Shown here: positions 1 through 8,465 of the stretch, piece after piece
Layout of the letters: the number at the start of each line of letters is the position of its first letter
Position numbering within the stretch: the first letter of the stretch is position 1
DNA from: UBA2040 sp963977135
Lineage (GTDB): Bacteria > Bacteroidota > Bacteroidia > Flavobacteriales_D > Crocinitomicaceae
DNA: 64,000 bases
Reading direction: 5' to 3'
Assembly: GCA_963977135.1 (NCBI GenBank)
Contig: CAXBNN010000005.1
Location: 62,001-126,000, forward strand
Notes under the pieces: generated by a model
What the model saw: only the letters and a program-made list of their open reading frames with translations
Database searches by the model: none
Told to the model about the DNA's origin: nothing
Translations under genes and position numbers: made by a program

Positions 1-1689
1 ACCTTTGCCTTTTGTTTCTTCAAAATTTTCGATGAAAACGGATGTCAAATCAGCGTCTTTGTTCAGAAATCCGGAAATCATTCTTGACATTGGATGTGTA
101 GAAGAACTAGATAAAGCATAAAGAATTTGTTTGTCTTCTTTTGATAATTCATCCCCAACATATTCTACGTTTTGAGCATTTCCAAAAGTTAATGTTCCCG
201 TTTTATCAAATACGATATCTGTTGTTTGATTCAAACGTTCAATGACCCCAACATTTTTCAAATACAAGCCTTTTCTGCCCAACAACCGCATGATGTTGCC
301 AAAGGTAAATGGCCCCGAAAGCGCTAGAGCACAAGGGCAAGCAACGATTAAAATAGAAACAACAATTCGTGTAATTTGCGTAGAATCGATAAATGCCCAA
401 GCAATGGCGGAAATTCCTGCTACAACCAACAAAGCGGCAAGAAAATAAAAGGATAATTTGTTTTGATAGTTCAGTCCAGTTGTTTCTTCTTTTTCAGATT
501 TAACCTCGTCCCACATGCGCGTGAGTTGACTTCGATTGCTTTCTTTTTCAACCCTTAATTCGACTCTATAACCTTCCAGTCGCCCACCAGCGTAAATAAA
601 ATCGCCCTTTTTTTTGGTAATTGGGTTTGATTCTCCAGTCACGAATGAATAATCGATTTTCGCTTCGTCTGAAAGTAAATACGAATCACATGGCAAAACT
701 TCGTCGTTTCTGAGCACAATGGTGTCGCCTTCTTTCAATTGCTCAATTTCGACAATTTCCTCCTTTTCTGATAAAATGCGGGTTATTGCCAAGGGGAAAT
801 AGGAAGTATAATCTCGTTCAAATGAAAGCATTCGGTAGGTTTTACTTTGAAACCATTTTCCAATAAGCAAGAAAAAGATAAATCCAGCAAATGAATCCAT
901 GTAGCCTGGTCCGCCGCCAGAAAATATGGTGAAAGCACTTTGAGTATAAAGTGCAATTATTCCAATGGTAATGGGTACATCGAGATTTAAACTTTTGTAG
1001 CGCAAGGCTTTAAATGCCGAAATGAAATAATCTTGAGCAGAATAAAGTAAAACGGGAATTGAAATGGCAAACGACAAGTAAGAAGTGAAAGTCCGAAATT
1101 CTTCAAAGTCGTCTTTGATTCCTAAATACTCAGGAAAACTCCATAGCATAATGCTACCAAAGGCAAAACCTGCGATTCCGAGTTTGTATAAATATTGTCG
1201 GTCTTCTATTTTAGCTGTGTTTCCACGTGAGCCAAAATTAGGAACATATCCAATTCTATCGAGTAAAATAGCTAGTTGAGACAAGGGCAGTTTTGCTCCG
1301 TGATAGACAATGGAAGCCTCTCGTTTACCGAAATTCACTTGACAACTTACAATGTTCGGTTCAATTTTACTGATATTTTCGAGAAGGTAAATACAGGAGG
1401 AGCAATGAATGCTTGGCAAATGAAGATTTATCCTTGTTAGATCACCATCTTCAAATTCTATAAATTTTGCACGAATGGATTCAACATCCAGAAAGTTGTA
1501 TTTGTGAGCATTCTCGGCACTTGGCTTAGTTCCAGGCTGACTTTCCATTTGGTAAAAATTGCCCAAATTATTTTCACTAAGCAGTTGATAAACGCCTTTA
1601 CAACCCGTACAACAAAATTCTTTTTCTTGGTATACTATCGAATTCCCAATAATCTCATCTCCACAATGATAACAGGGTTGAGAACTCAT
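1..1689 (-). CDS. ccoI: Heavy-metal (copper) P-type ATPase, CcoI/FixI-like; 3' part off the window
   Basis: Inner-membrane P1B-type ATPase, expected to move copper for assembly of cbb3-type cytochrome oxidase. The 563 visible codons start with a Cys-rich module (Cys 6, 9, 26, 27 and 30; the PF12156 type typical of CcoI), followed by an HMA-like domain with HCSSC at residues 95-99, membrane helices, the transport motif CPC near residue 449 and the phosphorylation loop DKTGTLT near residue 494. The remaining P/N domain lies beyond the left edge. Its ATG overlaps the hemN stop (ATGA), so translation is probably coupled to hemN. The order fnr, hemN, ATPase is usual beside cco genes in Bacteroidota, and those would lie off the window. 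A general CopA exporter is the alternative, less likely given the N-terminal module and the context. Confidence 0.87.
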   Translation of the reverse strand, partial: MSSQPCYHCGDEIIGNSIVYQEKEFCCTGCKGVYQLLSENNLGNFYQMESQPGTKPSAENAHKYNFLDVESIRAKFIEFEDGDLTRINLHLPSIHCSSCIYLLENISKIEPNIVSCQVNFGKREASIVYHGAKLPLSQLAILLDRIGYVPNFGSRGNTAKIEDRQYLYKLGIAGFAFGSIMLWSFPEYLGIKDDFEEFRTFTSYLSFAISIPVLLYSAQDYFISAFKALRYKSLNLDVPITIGIIALYTQSAFTIFSGGGPGYMDSFAGFIFFLLIGKWFQSKTYRMLSFERDYTSYFPLAITRILSEKEEIVEIEQLKEGDTIVLRNDEVLPCDSYLLSDEAKIDYSFVTGESNPITKKKGDFIYAGGRLEGYRVELRVEKESNRSQLTRMWDEVKSEKEETTGLNYQNKLSFYFLAALLVVAGISAIAWAFIDSTQITRIVVSILIVACPCALALSGPFTFGNIMRLLGRKGLYLKNVGVIERLNQTTDIVFDKTGTLTFGNAQNVEYVGDELSKEDKQILYALSSSSTHPMSRMISGFLNKDADLTSVFIENFEETKGKG

Positions 1690-3050
1690 ATCGTTTTAGA
1701 AAATAAACGTTGATTTTGACTTTCTGGAGATAAATTCTGGTCGAATGCCATACAAACATTTCTAACAAAAGGAACACCAGTTTCAGTAACCAAAACATGA
1801 TTTCCATTAATTAGCACCAAATTATCCTCTACCATCTCTTGAAGCTCCTTTTTTATTGCTGTATGTATTGGTGCCAAATCGCCGTCGTTACTCAGTTCAG
1901 TTTCAAATTTACACATTAAATCCAAGATATATTTTCGTATGATGAGGTCGGTTTCACTGAGTAAATGTCCACGGTAAATGGGAATTATACCTTTGCTGAC
2001 AATTTCTTGATATTTCTCTACGCTTTTTTCATTTTGAGCAAAAGCAAACCAACTATCTGAGATGGAAGAAGCTCCCAAACCAATCATCATGGCCGTGCTC
2101 TTTGTGGTGTAGCCCATAAAGTTTCGGTGCAAGGTTTTGTTTTTAAAAGCAATAGCTAAATCATCTTTTGGCTTAGCAAAATGATCCATCCCAACTTCAA
2201 TATATCCCTCTTCGAGTAATTTGCTTTTTGCAGTTTCGTATAGTTTTCGCTTTTCTTCACCATCGGGAAGATCTGATTCGTCGAATCCTCGCTGACCATT
2301 TCCTTTTATCCATGGAACATGAGCATAGCTATACAATGAAATTCGGTCCGGTTGAAGAAGCAAGGTTTTTTCGACCGTATCCATAATATCGGCTAAAGTC
2401 TGTTTCGGTAAACCAAATACCAAATCATGGGAAATGGATTTGTAACCAATATTTCTGGCTTCATCGTGCACTTTTTTCACTTGCTCGAATGACTGAATGC
2501 GATGTATGGCTTTTTGAACAACTGGACTATAATCTTGAATACCAAGACTTAATCTTCGGAATCCGAAGGTGTATAATTTCAACAAATGTTCAGAATTGGT
2601 ATTGTTTGGGTGTGCCTCAAAACTCAACTCATGTTCATCGCTATTGACAGATTCAGCTTCAAAAATATACTGAACCAAATCAATAAGTTTATCTGCTGGA
2701 AAGAAAGTGGGTGTTCCTCCACCAAAATGCAACTCCTTAATTTCTGGATTAAAAGCAAACTGATTTTTGTAAAGTGCCCATTCCTTTTTAACTGCAGCTA
2801 AATAAGGTTCTTCGACTTGATGATTTTTTGTAATGCGTTTATGGCATCCACAAAAGGTGCATAAACTCTCACAAAATGGCAAGTGAATATATAGACTAAT
2901 TGGTTTTGAATCAAATATTTCAATGTTTTTACCTAAAAAATTAATCCAAGCAGATAAAACTAAGGGTTCATTCTTCCAAAACGGGACAGTTGGATACGAA
3001 GTATATCGCGGTCCTGGTTTATTGTATTTATCGATCAAATTTCCTTCCAT
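1686..3050 (-). CDS. hemN: Oxygen-independent coproporphyrinogen III dehydrogenase (HemN)
   Basis: Radical-SAM enzyme that decarboxylates coproporphyrinogen III to protoporphyrinogen IX without oxygen, in the cytoplasm. The cluster motif is C60-x3-C64-x2-C67-x-C69, preceded by the family start KYNKPGPRYTSYPT and followed by the FGGGTP glycine motif. At 454 aa it matches the usual HemN length. I prefer the ATG at 3050 to the in-frame ATG at 3068, because a good -7 box (TAACTTTG) occupies 3068-3075 and the family starts near the KYNKPGP segment. It is divergent from fnr, with an FNR-like palindrome between them, and overlaps the ATPase gene by 4 nt. Anaerobic activation by the neighbouring regulator is inferred. 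Confidence 0.93.
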   Translation of the reverse strand: MEGNLIDKYNKPGPRYTSYPTVPFWKNEPLVLSAWINFLGKNIEIFDSKPISLYIHLPFCESLCTFCGCHKRITKNHQVEEPYLAAVKKEWALYKNQFAFNPEIKELHFGGGTPTFFPADKLIDLVQYIFEAESVNSDEHELSFEAHPNNTNSEHLLKLYTFGFRRLSLGIQDYSPVVQKAIHRIQSFEQVKKVHDEARNIGYKSISHDLVFGLPKQTLADIMDTVEKTLLLQPDRISLYSYAHVPWIKGNGQRGFDESDLPDGEEKRKLYETAKSKLLEEGYIEVGMDHFAKPKDDLAIAFKNKTLHRNFMGYTTKSTAMMIGLGASSISDSWFAFAQNEKSVEKYQEIVSKGIIPIYRGHLLSETDLIIRKYILDLMCKFETELSNDGDLAPIHTAIKKELQEMVEDNLVLINGNHVLVTETGVPFVRNVCMAFDQNLSPESQNQRLFSKTI

Positions 3051-3067
3051 TTCCCTTTTGTTAGGCA

Positions 3068-3075
3068 CAAAGTTA
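3068..3075 (-). promoter_or_regulatory. hemN promoter -7 box
   Basis: TAACTTTG on the minus strand matches the Bacteroidota -7 consensus TAnnTTTG and leaves a leader of roughly 10-15 nt to the ATG at 3050. No convincing -33 TTTG is present; the FNR-like palindrome (3099-3112) is centred about 34 bp upstream of this box, as in activator-dependent promoters. Confidence 0.5.
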
Positions 3076-3098
3076 TCTTAGGTAGTCAGAAAAAAAAA

Positions 3099-3112
3099 TG
3101 ACTTGTATCAGC
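3099..3112. promoter_or_regulatory. FNR-like operator between hemN and fnr
   Basis: ATGAC-TTGT-ATCAG is a 5-4-5 near-palindrome of the form ATGAY-N4-RTCAT, the same geometry as the E. coli FNR site TTGAT-N4-ATCAA. Its centre is about 34 bp from the hemN -7 box and 31 bp from the fnr -7 box, close to the class II activator position (about -41) for hemN. A second match lies at 4905-4918. Confidence 0.55.
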
Positions 3113-3132
3113 TTTATGACTTATAAATTTGG

Positions 3133-3140
3133 TATTTTTG
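3133..3140 (+). promoter_or_regulatory. fnr promoter -7 box
   Basis: TATTTTTG fits TAnnTTTG and lies 25 nt upstream of the fnr ATG. There is no good -33 element at the normal spacing; the FNR-like palindrome takes that place, which suggests autoregulation. Confidence 0.45.
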
Positions 3141-3165
3141 TTAGAGGGAGAAAACCAACTTAATT

Positions 3166-3858
3166 ATGCTGAACAACTCACATAAAAACGTTACTTGCGC
3201 TACTTGTTTAGTCAGAAAAGACTCACTGTTTGGTTCTTACTGCGATAACGACACGGATCATTTGAATGCCCACAAATCATGTACCTACTATAAAAAGAAT
3301 CAACCTCTTTTTTTAGAAGGGAGTTTTCCTAGAGGGGTTTATTGTTTGAATCATGGTAAGGTAAAGGTTTTTACTCGTGGCGATGAAGGCAAGGAGCAAA
3401 TCATTCACATTGCCAAAGAAGGAGAGGTAATTGGCTTTCGATCTATGTTTAGTGGAGAACCTTATACAATGTCTGCTGAAACACTTGAAGAAAGTAATAT
3501 TTGTTTTATCTCAAAGGATGACTTTTTAAATATGGTAGACACCAATCCAATTTTACGGAATGGGGTAATGAGGGAATTATCGAAAGAATTGAGTGACAGA
3601 GCCTTGGCTTTGACCAATATGGCTCAAAAATCAGTGCGTGAACGCTTAGCCTTTTCTCTTGTAATGTTGGACGACATTTATGCAGGTGAAGAGATTAATC
3701 TTTCCAGAGAAGATATGGCCAATTTTGTAGGAACGGCAACTGAAACGTTAATACGTTTGTTGAAAGAATTCAAAGAAGATGGATTGCTTGAAATACATGT
3801 TCGTAAACTAGCAATTTTGGACAAAGTTGGATTGCGGAAAATAGCAGGTATGCATTAG
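3166..3858 (+). CDS. fnr: Crp/Fnr-family regulator with FNR-type cysteines
   Basis: DNA-binding oxygen- or redox-responsive regulator, 230 aa. The N-terminus carries Cys 11, 14, 26 and 39, and Cys 113 in the cyclic-nucleotide-like domain aligns with the fourth cluster ligand of E. coli FNR (C122), so a 4Fe-4S sensor is plausible. The C-terminal winged helix has the recognition helix TATETLIRLL: the Glu and Arg of the FNR E-x2-S-R signature are kept but Ser is replaced by Ile, which may explain why the putative sites here read ATGAY rather than TTGAT. It is divergent from hemN, and its last 4 nt overlap the end of the convergent paaC-like gene. The family assignment is firm; oxygen sensing is inferred from the cysteines and the neighbours. 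Confidence 0.88.
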   Translation: MLNNSHKNVTCATCLVRKDSLFGSYCDNDTDHLNAHKSCTYYKKNQPLFLEGSFPRGVYCLNHGKVKVFTRGDEGKEQIIHIAKEGEVIGFRSMFSGEPYTMSAETLEESNICFISKDDFLNMVDTNPILRNGVMRELSKELSDRALALTNMAQKSVRERLAFSLVMLDDIYAGEEINLSREDMANFVGTATETLIRLLKEFKEDGLLEIHVRKLAILDKVGLRKIAGMH

Positions 3859-4604
3859 GAAAAAGGGAGCTTTTCGCTTTTCAATCTCTTTAAAAATGAA
3901 TGAAAGCTTCTGCTGTGTCTACCTTCCTTACCACCTATAAATGTTCCTTCCTGAGCCGGCAATTTAAAACCTTCCTCTGCAACAGCTTTTTCAATATCGA
4001 TTTTCCAGTTCATTTGAACTTTATGCAGATCGACACCAGCTTCTCTTGAAAGCATTACTAAATCAACCGTGGATGCTTGGAAAAAATCAGCGCTATATTC
4101 CCAAAGTACGTTGATACTCTTTTGAGTTCTTTTGTATTTATCTTCATCCGAGAACTTAAGTTCCCGAAACCATAAGCGACTTTTTTCAACCTGATTTTTA
4201 AATAAGTCAACTTTTTCTGTTGCCAGTTTCGAAAGAAACGCATCCTTGCTTTTCACTAATTCTTGATAATAAAACGAATGAAAGGTGTCCACAAAGAATT
4301 GTCTAACAATTACAAAAACCTCGTCCTTATTTTCAAGTTCAAAAAGTATGGCGTTGAAATACTCTTCAGGCTTTTTCCGGATAATATCAAAGGCATGACC
4401 TTCTTCTTTCTTTTGAATACCATTCACCTCTTTATAAGTAATGTTTGCAATACTTAATAAGTGATCTGTCAAATCACTTTGTGAAAGCGAATTAAGAAAA
4501 GGCGTGTTGAATAATGACAATTCCCTTAGCCGATAGCTATAAATTAATGCACTATCAGCAATCTGTAAATAATATTTTATTTGAGGAGTCATTTTCTTGT
4601 TCAT
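3855..4604 (-). CDS. PaaC-like protein (phenylacetyl-CoA epoxidase subunit family), orphan
   Basis: 249 aa, all-helical, resembling the PaaC/PaaI structural subunit of the 1,2-phenylacetyl-CoA epoxidase: an early YYLQIADSALIYSYRL segment, a central VRQFFVDTFHSFYYQEL helix, the segment around residue 170 with LWEYSADFF, and the family's closing GGKEGRHS motif near residue 226. In known systems PaaC supports the catalytic PaaA. No paaA, B, D or E lies in the window, so its partner and substrate are unknown. It sits between fnr (convergent, 4-nt overlap) and a DUF2892 gene. The similarity is my reading of the sequence; the function may have diverged from phenylacetate degradation. Confidence 0.7.
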   Translation of the reverse strand: MNKKMTPQIKYYLQIADSALIYSYRLRELSLFNTPFLNSLSQSDLTDHLLSIANITYKEVNGIQKKEEGHAFDIIRKKPEEYFNAILFELENKDEVFVIVRQFFVDTFHSFYYQELVKSKDAFLSKLATEKVDLFKNQVEKSRLWFRELKFSDEDKYKRTQKSINVLWEYSADFFQASTVDLVMLSREAGVDLHKVQMNWKIDIEKAVAEEGFKLPAQEGTFIGGKEGRHSRSFHSFLKRLKSEKLPFS

Positions 4605-4639
4605 ACATCAAATGAATTTTCTGATGCAATATGGTTCGT

Positions 4640-4837
4640 TTACTTATTTGTTTTCAATCCAAGTAGTGTGTATAAAGGGCAAAAGCTAATAGATGACGTT
4701 AATATAAAAACTACGCTGATTATCAGCACTATTGTACTCCAAGTCCCGCTTAGGTTTCCAAAAACAACAGTTAGTAGCCCAATAGCTCCTAAGATTAACC
4801 TGACCATTCGGTCCATTTTCCCCATATTTGGTTTCAT
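4640..4837 (-). CDS. DUF2892 (YgaP-type) small membrane protein
   Basis: 65-aa inner-membrane protein with two hydrophobic helices and the family ending CPLYTLLG. DUF2892 domains occur alone or fused to rhodanese domains; their role is not established. I start at the ATG at 4837, since the 18 nt of upstream reading frame would need a TTG start and the family begins with an N-terminal M-G-K-M-D-R-type stretch. An FNR-like palindrome lies about 68 bp upstream, so control by the neighbouring FNR-like regulator is likely. Confidence 0.75.
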   Translation of the reverse strand: MKPNMGKMDRMVRLILGAIGLLTVVFGNLSGTWSTIVLIISVVFILTSSISFCPLYTLLGLKTNK

Positions 4838-4904
4838 ATACTCGAATTTTAACAAAGAACGTGAAAAGCGAGAGTATGAAATATGACAAATTTCAAATCA
4901 AAAC

Positions 4905-4918
4905 ATGATAAAAGTCAT
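4905..4918. promoter_or_regulatory. FNR-like operator upstream of the DUF2892 gene
   Basis: ATGAT-AAAA-GTCAT is a perfect 5-4-5 palindrome under ATGAY-N4-RTCAT, matching the site at 3099-3112 in 9 of the 10 arm positions allowed by that pattern. A weak -7 candidate (TATTTCAT on the minus strand, 4876-4883) is centred 32 bp away, again near the class II activator position. The metG promoter is about 85 bp away on the other side and is less likely to be the target. Confidence 0.55.
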
Positions 4919-5002
4919 AAATAATACCACTGTGTTTAGAATAAATTTACATGTGATAGTGGAGTAAACGAGGTCAATTTAGATTTAACAGATTGAAGTG
5001 AT

Positions 5003-5010
5003 TATCTTTG
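5003..5010 (+). promoter_or_regulatory. metG promoter -7 box
   Basis: TATCTTTG fits TAnnTTTG and lies 23 nt before the metG ATG. A T-rich TTTA at 4978-4981 sits 21 nt upstream as a weak -33 element. Confidence 0.4.
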
Positions 5011-5033
5011 TTCTCATTATTTAAATTGCAAAA

Positions 5034-7085
5034 ATGAGTTTAGCAAAATACACGGTTACGGCCGCATTGCCATACGCCAACGGCCCCCTTCATTTAGGGC
5101 ATGTTGCTGGGGTTTATTTACCATCTGATATTTTCGTTCGTTTTCTTCGGATGAAAGGACATGATGTGGCATTCATTTGTGGAAGTGACGAACATGGTGC
5201 TGCTATTACTTTGCGCGCAAAAAAAGAAGGTGTTTCACCTCAAGAAATTGTAGATAAATACAATGCAATTATTGGTAAGTCCTTTAGAGATTTTGATATC
5301 TCTTTTGATATTTTCCATCGAACATCTTCAAAAATCCATCATGAAACAAGTCAAGACTTTTTCAAAGTCTTACACGATAAAGGCAAATTCATAGAAGAAA
5401 CTTCAGAGCAATATTACGACGAGGAATACGACCAATTTTTGGCAGATCGATACATTACAGGAGAATGTCCTAAATGTCAAAACCCAAGCGCTTATGGCGA
5501 TCAATGCGAAAAATGTGGCAGCGCTCTTAGTCCAACGGAATTGATAAATCCCAAATCTACTTTAAGCGGAAAATCGCCTGTGATGCGCTCTACTTCACAT
5601 TGGTATTTGCCAATGGAACAGCACGAAACATGGTTGAAAGACTGGATTCAAAAAGGTTTGTTAGACGGGATTCAGCAACATGACCCCAAAGCCTGGAAAA
5701 ATCAGGTCGTTGGTCAATGTATGTCATGGATAGACGGTGGTTTGCGACCGAGAGCAATGACCAGGGATTTGGATTGGGGAGTGAAAGTTCCTGTACCTGG
5801 TGCTGATGGAAAAGTACTATATGTTTGGTTGGATGCACCAATTGGTTACATTTCTGCAACCAAGCAGTGGGCAATTGACAACAATAAAGATTGGAAAGAC
5901 TATTGGACGGGAGAAAGAAAATTGGTTCACTTTATTGGGAAAGATAATATCGTTTTTCACGCTATCATTTTCCCAATATTATTAAGAGATCATGGTGATT
6001 TAATTTTGCCTGATAACGTTCCAGCTTATGAATTTTTGAACCTCGAAGGTGATAAATTTAGCACTTCAAGGAATTGGGCAGTTTGGCTACATGAATATAT
6101 TGACAACCATCCAGATAAGATAGATGAATTGAAGTATGTCTTGACGTCCATTGCGCCAGAAAATAGAGATTCTGAATTTACATGGAAGGAATACCAACAA
6201 CGGATAAATTCTGAATTAGCAGACATCCTCGGAAACTTCGTTAATAGAGCTTTAGTCCTTACGCAAAAGTATTACGAAGGAAAAGTTCCTCAACAAGGTG
6301 TTTTGACAACTGAGGATATGTCAATGTTGGCGGAAGTAAAAGCTTCTGTTTCTAAAATTGAAGAATTAGTATATGCTTACAAGTTGCGCGATGCGCAAGC
6401 CGAAGCAATGAATTTGGCTAGGATAGGTAACAAGTTTTTAGCAGAAACTGAACCATGGAAGCTAGTTAAAACTGATGAGGAAAGAGTTAAAACAATAATG
6501 AATTTGGCACTCCAAATTACGGCAAACTTGAGTATTGTTTTACAACCCTTTTTGCCAGCGACAGCAGCTAAATTGAGTGAGTTTTTAAATTTCAAAACAT
6601 CAGATTGGTCTGTGGCAGGACTTGAAAACTTACTTGAGGCGGATCACCAAACCAATCCGCCGACAATTTTATTTCCAAAAATAGAAGACAGCTTAGTTGA
6701 AGAAGAAATTGCTAAATTGCATTCGGAAGACGAAATATCTCCTTTTGATGCGCAAAAAGAAGAAGTTACTTTTGAAGATTTTACAAAAATGGACCTTCGC
6801 CTTGGGAAAATTATTTCAGCCGAAAAAGTTGAAAAAGCAGATAAATTGCTTAAATTAATAGTGGATACAGGGCTCGATCAACGAACAGTAGTATCTGGAA
6901 TTGCGGAACATTACTCACCAGAAGAGGTGGTAGGTAAAACGGTTCAGATACTTATGAATTTGGCACCAAGAAAAATTAGGGGTATTGAGTCACAAGGAAT
7001 GATTTTGATGGCAGAAAACGAAAATGGTGAGTTGAGTTTTATGACTCCAGAAAAGGACTTTGAAAGAGGGTGCGGCATCCATTAA
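5034..7085 (+). CDS. metG: Methionyl-tRNA synthetase with C-terminal tRNA-binding domain
   Basis: Charges tRNA-Met with methionine in the cytoplasm. 683 aa. The class I signature is NGPLHLGH at residues 16-23; the zinc knuckle has CPKC and CEKC near residues 145-160; the KMSKS loop appears as KFSTSRNWAVW near residue 340, the F-S-T-S variant common in this branch. Residues from about 580 form the EMAPII/Trbp111-like tRNA-binding domain, seen in dimeric long-form MetRS. It starts at the ATG 24 nt after the -7 box, and is followed after 25 nt by a universal stress protein gene that may be cotranscribed. Confidence 0.97.
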   Translation: MSLAKYTVTAALPYANGPLHLGHVAGVYLPSDIFVRFLRMKGHDVAFICGSDEHGAAITLRAKKEGVSPQEIVDKYNAIIGKSFRDFDISFDIFHRTSSKIHHETSQDFFKVLHDKGKFIEETSEQYYDEEYDQFLADRYITGECPKCQNPSAYGDQCEKCGSALSPTELINPKSTLSGKSPVMRSTSHWYLPMEQHETWLKDWIQKGLLDGIQQHDPKAWKNQVVGQCMSWIDGGLRPRAMTRDLDWGVKVPVPGADGKVLYVWLDAPIGYISATKQWAIDNNKDWKDYWTGERKLVHFIGKDNIVFHAIIFPILLRDHGDLILPDNVPAYEFLNLEGDKFSTSRNWAVWLHEYIDNHPDKIDELKYVLTSIAPENRDSEFTWKEYQQRINSELADILGNFVNRALVLTQKYYEGKVPQQGVLTTEDMSMLAEVKASVSKIEELVYAYKLRDAQAEAMNLARIGNKFLAETEPWKLVKTDEERVKTIMNLALQITANLSIVLQPFLPATAAKLSEFLNFKTSDWSVAGLENLLEADHQTNPPTILFPKIEDSLVEEEIAKLHSEDEISPFDAQKEEVTFEDFTKMDLRLGKIISAEKVEKADKLLKLIVDTGLDQRTVVSGIAEHYSPEEVVGKTVQILMNLAPRKIRGIESQGMILMAENENGELSFMTPEKDFERGCGIH

Positions 7086-7110
7086 AAATAAATTTTAAAA
7101 TAACAGAACT

Positions 7111-7944
7111 ATGAAAGCATTTCCAGCATTTTACATTGTACCAACAGACTTTAGTCCTGTTTCAGAAAACGCTATGAAAATAGCTTATGATATAGCGGAC
7201 AAAAACGGACGATCAATTTACCTTTTGCACATCGCAAAAAACCAGCATGATAAAATTGCTGCGGAATTGAAAATGGATGCTATAGTTGATGGTCTTTCTG
7301 AGAAAAACAAAAGTAGAACAGTTACCAAAGTATTGATTGGAGATATATATGAAGATTTGGCAAAAGCTGGAAGTCTGATTCATGGCTCTATGATTTTTAT
7401 GGGTACACATGGCGCTAAAGGCATTCAAAAAATATTCGGAAGCCATGCAGAAAAAGTTGTTCAAAACTCGCATGTTCCTGTCTTCATCGCCCAGGAAAAT
7501 AGCAATGAAAATGAATTTGATACTATAGTAATGCCATTTAGCTTTGCTAAAGAAAGTATCCAAGTCCTTCGAATTGCTGCGGATATTGCGAAGGAATTTG
7601 ATTCAACTATTCATTTAGTTGCTTATCGTGATAAAGATGCTTCGCTGGAACAAAAAGCAAAAATTCGTCAAACAGTTGCTCGTCAATTCTTAACTGAAAA
7701 TAATATTAAGCATGAAATAGTAATCTTGCCCAAGTTAAAGTCATACGAAAAAGAATTGTTGGATTTTGCCGAGAGTATCGATGCAGACTTGATTGCTGCA
7801 ACTTACTTTAGAGATGGAATTTTACCAACACCTAACGCATTCATCCAAAAGATGATAGAGAATAAATACCAAATTCCAATTCTTACGGTTAATGCTGATG
7901 AAATTTCGGTTGCAAGCTCAGTTTTATCGTTTATGACGAATTAA
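7111..7944 (+). CDS. Tandem-domain universal stress protein (UspA family)
   Basis: 277-aa cytoplasmic protein with two Usp domains (about 1-128 and 137-270). The first domain begins IVPTDFSPVSENAMKIA and keeps the nucleotide-binding segment GTHGAKGIQKIFGS; the second has lost an obvious glycine-rich ATP motif. Two-domain Usp proteins commonly bind ATP in one half only, and many respond to stress or low oxygen. It follows metG by 25 nt on the same strand with no terminator between them. The specific stress is unknown. Confidence 0.88.
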   Translation: MKAFPAFYIVPTDFSPVSENAMKIAYDIADKNGRSIYLLHIAKNQHDKIAAELKMDAIVDGLSEKNKSRTVTKVLIGDIYEDLAKAGSLIHGSMIFMGTHGAKGIQKIFGSHAEKVVQNSHVPVFIAQENSNENEFDTIVMPFSFAKESIQVLRIAADIAKEFDSTIHLVAYRDKDASLEQKAKIRQTVARQFLTENNIKHEIVILPKLKSYEKELLDFAESIDADLIAATYFRDGILPTPNAFIQKMIENKYQIPILTVNADEISVASSVLSFMTN

Positions 7945-8050
7945 AAATTGAGTGCAATTGCTTTTAATGAAGCATGTAATAGTGCTCGTATACCTGTGAA
8001 TTCAATAGTTTTATTTAATTCTGCTAATAGCCTATTATCCATTCTTGCTA

Positions 8051-8404
8051 ATGACTAACCAACTAGCATATAACGCCTTAAATGAATCCTTCTTAGACCC
8101 TTTATTTGTGCTGAAAACACAACAACAAATAGCTAAGGATTTTCTAAAAGTAAATCTTCAGTTTCCTGAAAAATTCAATTCTGAAGTCTTTTCAAAAGAA
8201 GAAATTCTTCTGTTGATAGAAAATGAAATTGCAACGATTTCTGAAAGAGGAGAGCGTCATTTATTGCAATTGCTATATGCGATTGATTTATCGGAGAAAA
8301 CCTTTTTAAAATTGACTCTACAGCCTGATTTTTTATCAAAAATATCTGAACAGATTTTGATGAGGGAAGCTTACAAGGTTTGGTTGAGGACGAAATATTC
8401 TTAA
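8051..8404 (+). CDS. Conserved-looking hypothetical protein, 117 aa
   Basis: I do not recognise this gene. It encodes an acidic, helix-rich soluble protein without signal peptide or membrane helix, with a Leu/Glu-rich middle (residues 45-90) that could be a small helical bundle. The ATG at 8051 is preferred to the TTG two codons upstream. It ends shortly before a strong bidirectional terminator shared with the convergent T9SS cargo gene, which supports it being a real transcription unit. Confidence 0.6.
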   Translation: MTNQLAYNALNESFLDPLFVLKTQQQIAKDFLKVNLQFPEKFNSEVFSKEEILLLIENEIATISERGERHLLQLLYAIDLSEKTFLKLTLQPDFLSKISEQILMREAYKVWLRTKYS

Positions 8405-8418
8405 AATTATAAACACAA

Positions 8419-8447
8419 AAAAAGGGTGGACATTGTCCACCCTTTTT
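8419..8447. terminator. Bidirectional intrinsic terminator
   Basis: Stem GGGTGGAC / GTCCACCC with a 3-nt loop (8424-8442), flanked by an A-run on the left and a T-run on the right, so it can end both the 8051-8404 gene and the convergent T9SS gene. Confidence 0.85.
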
Positions 8448-8465
8448 GAAGCTATAAATAGTTTC

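Noticed and set aside
4581..4886. 101-codon plus-strand frame over the paaC-like start and DUF2892
   Set aside because: Opposite to a recognised DUF2892 gene and without any family features.
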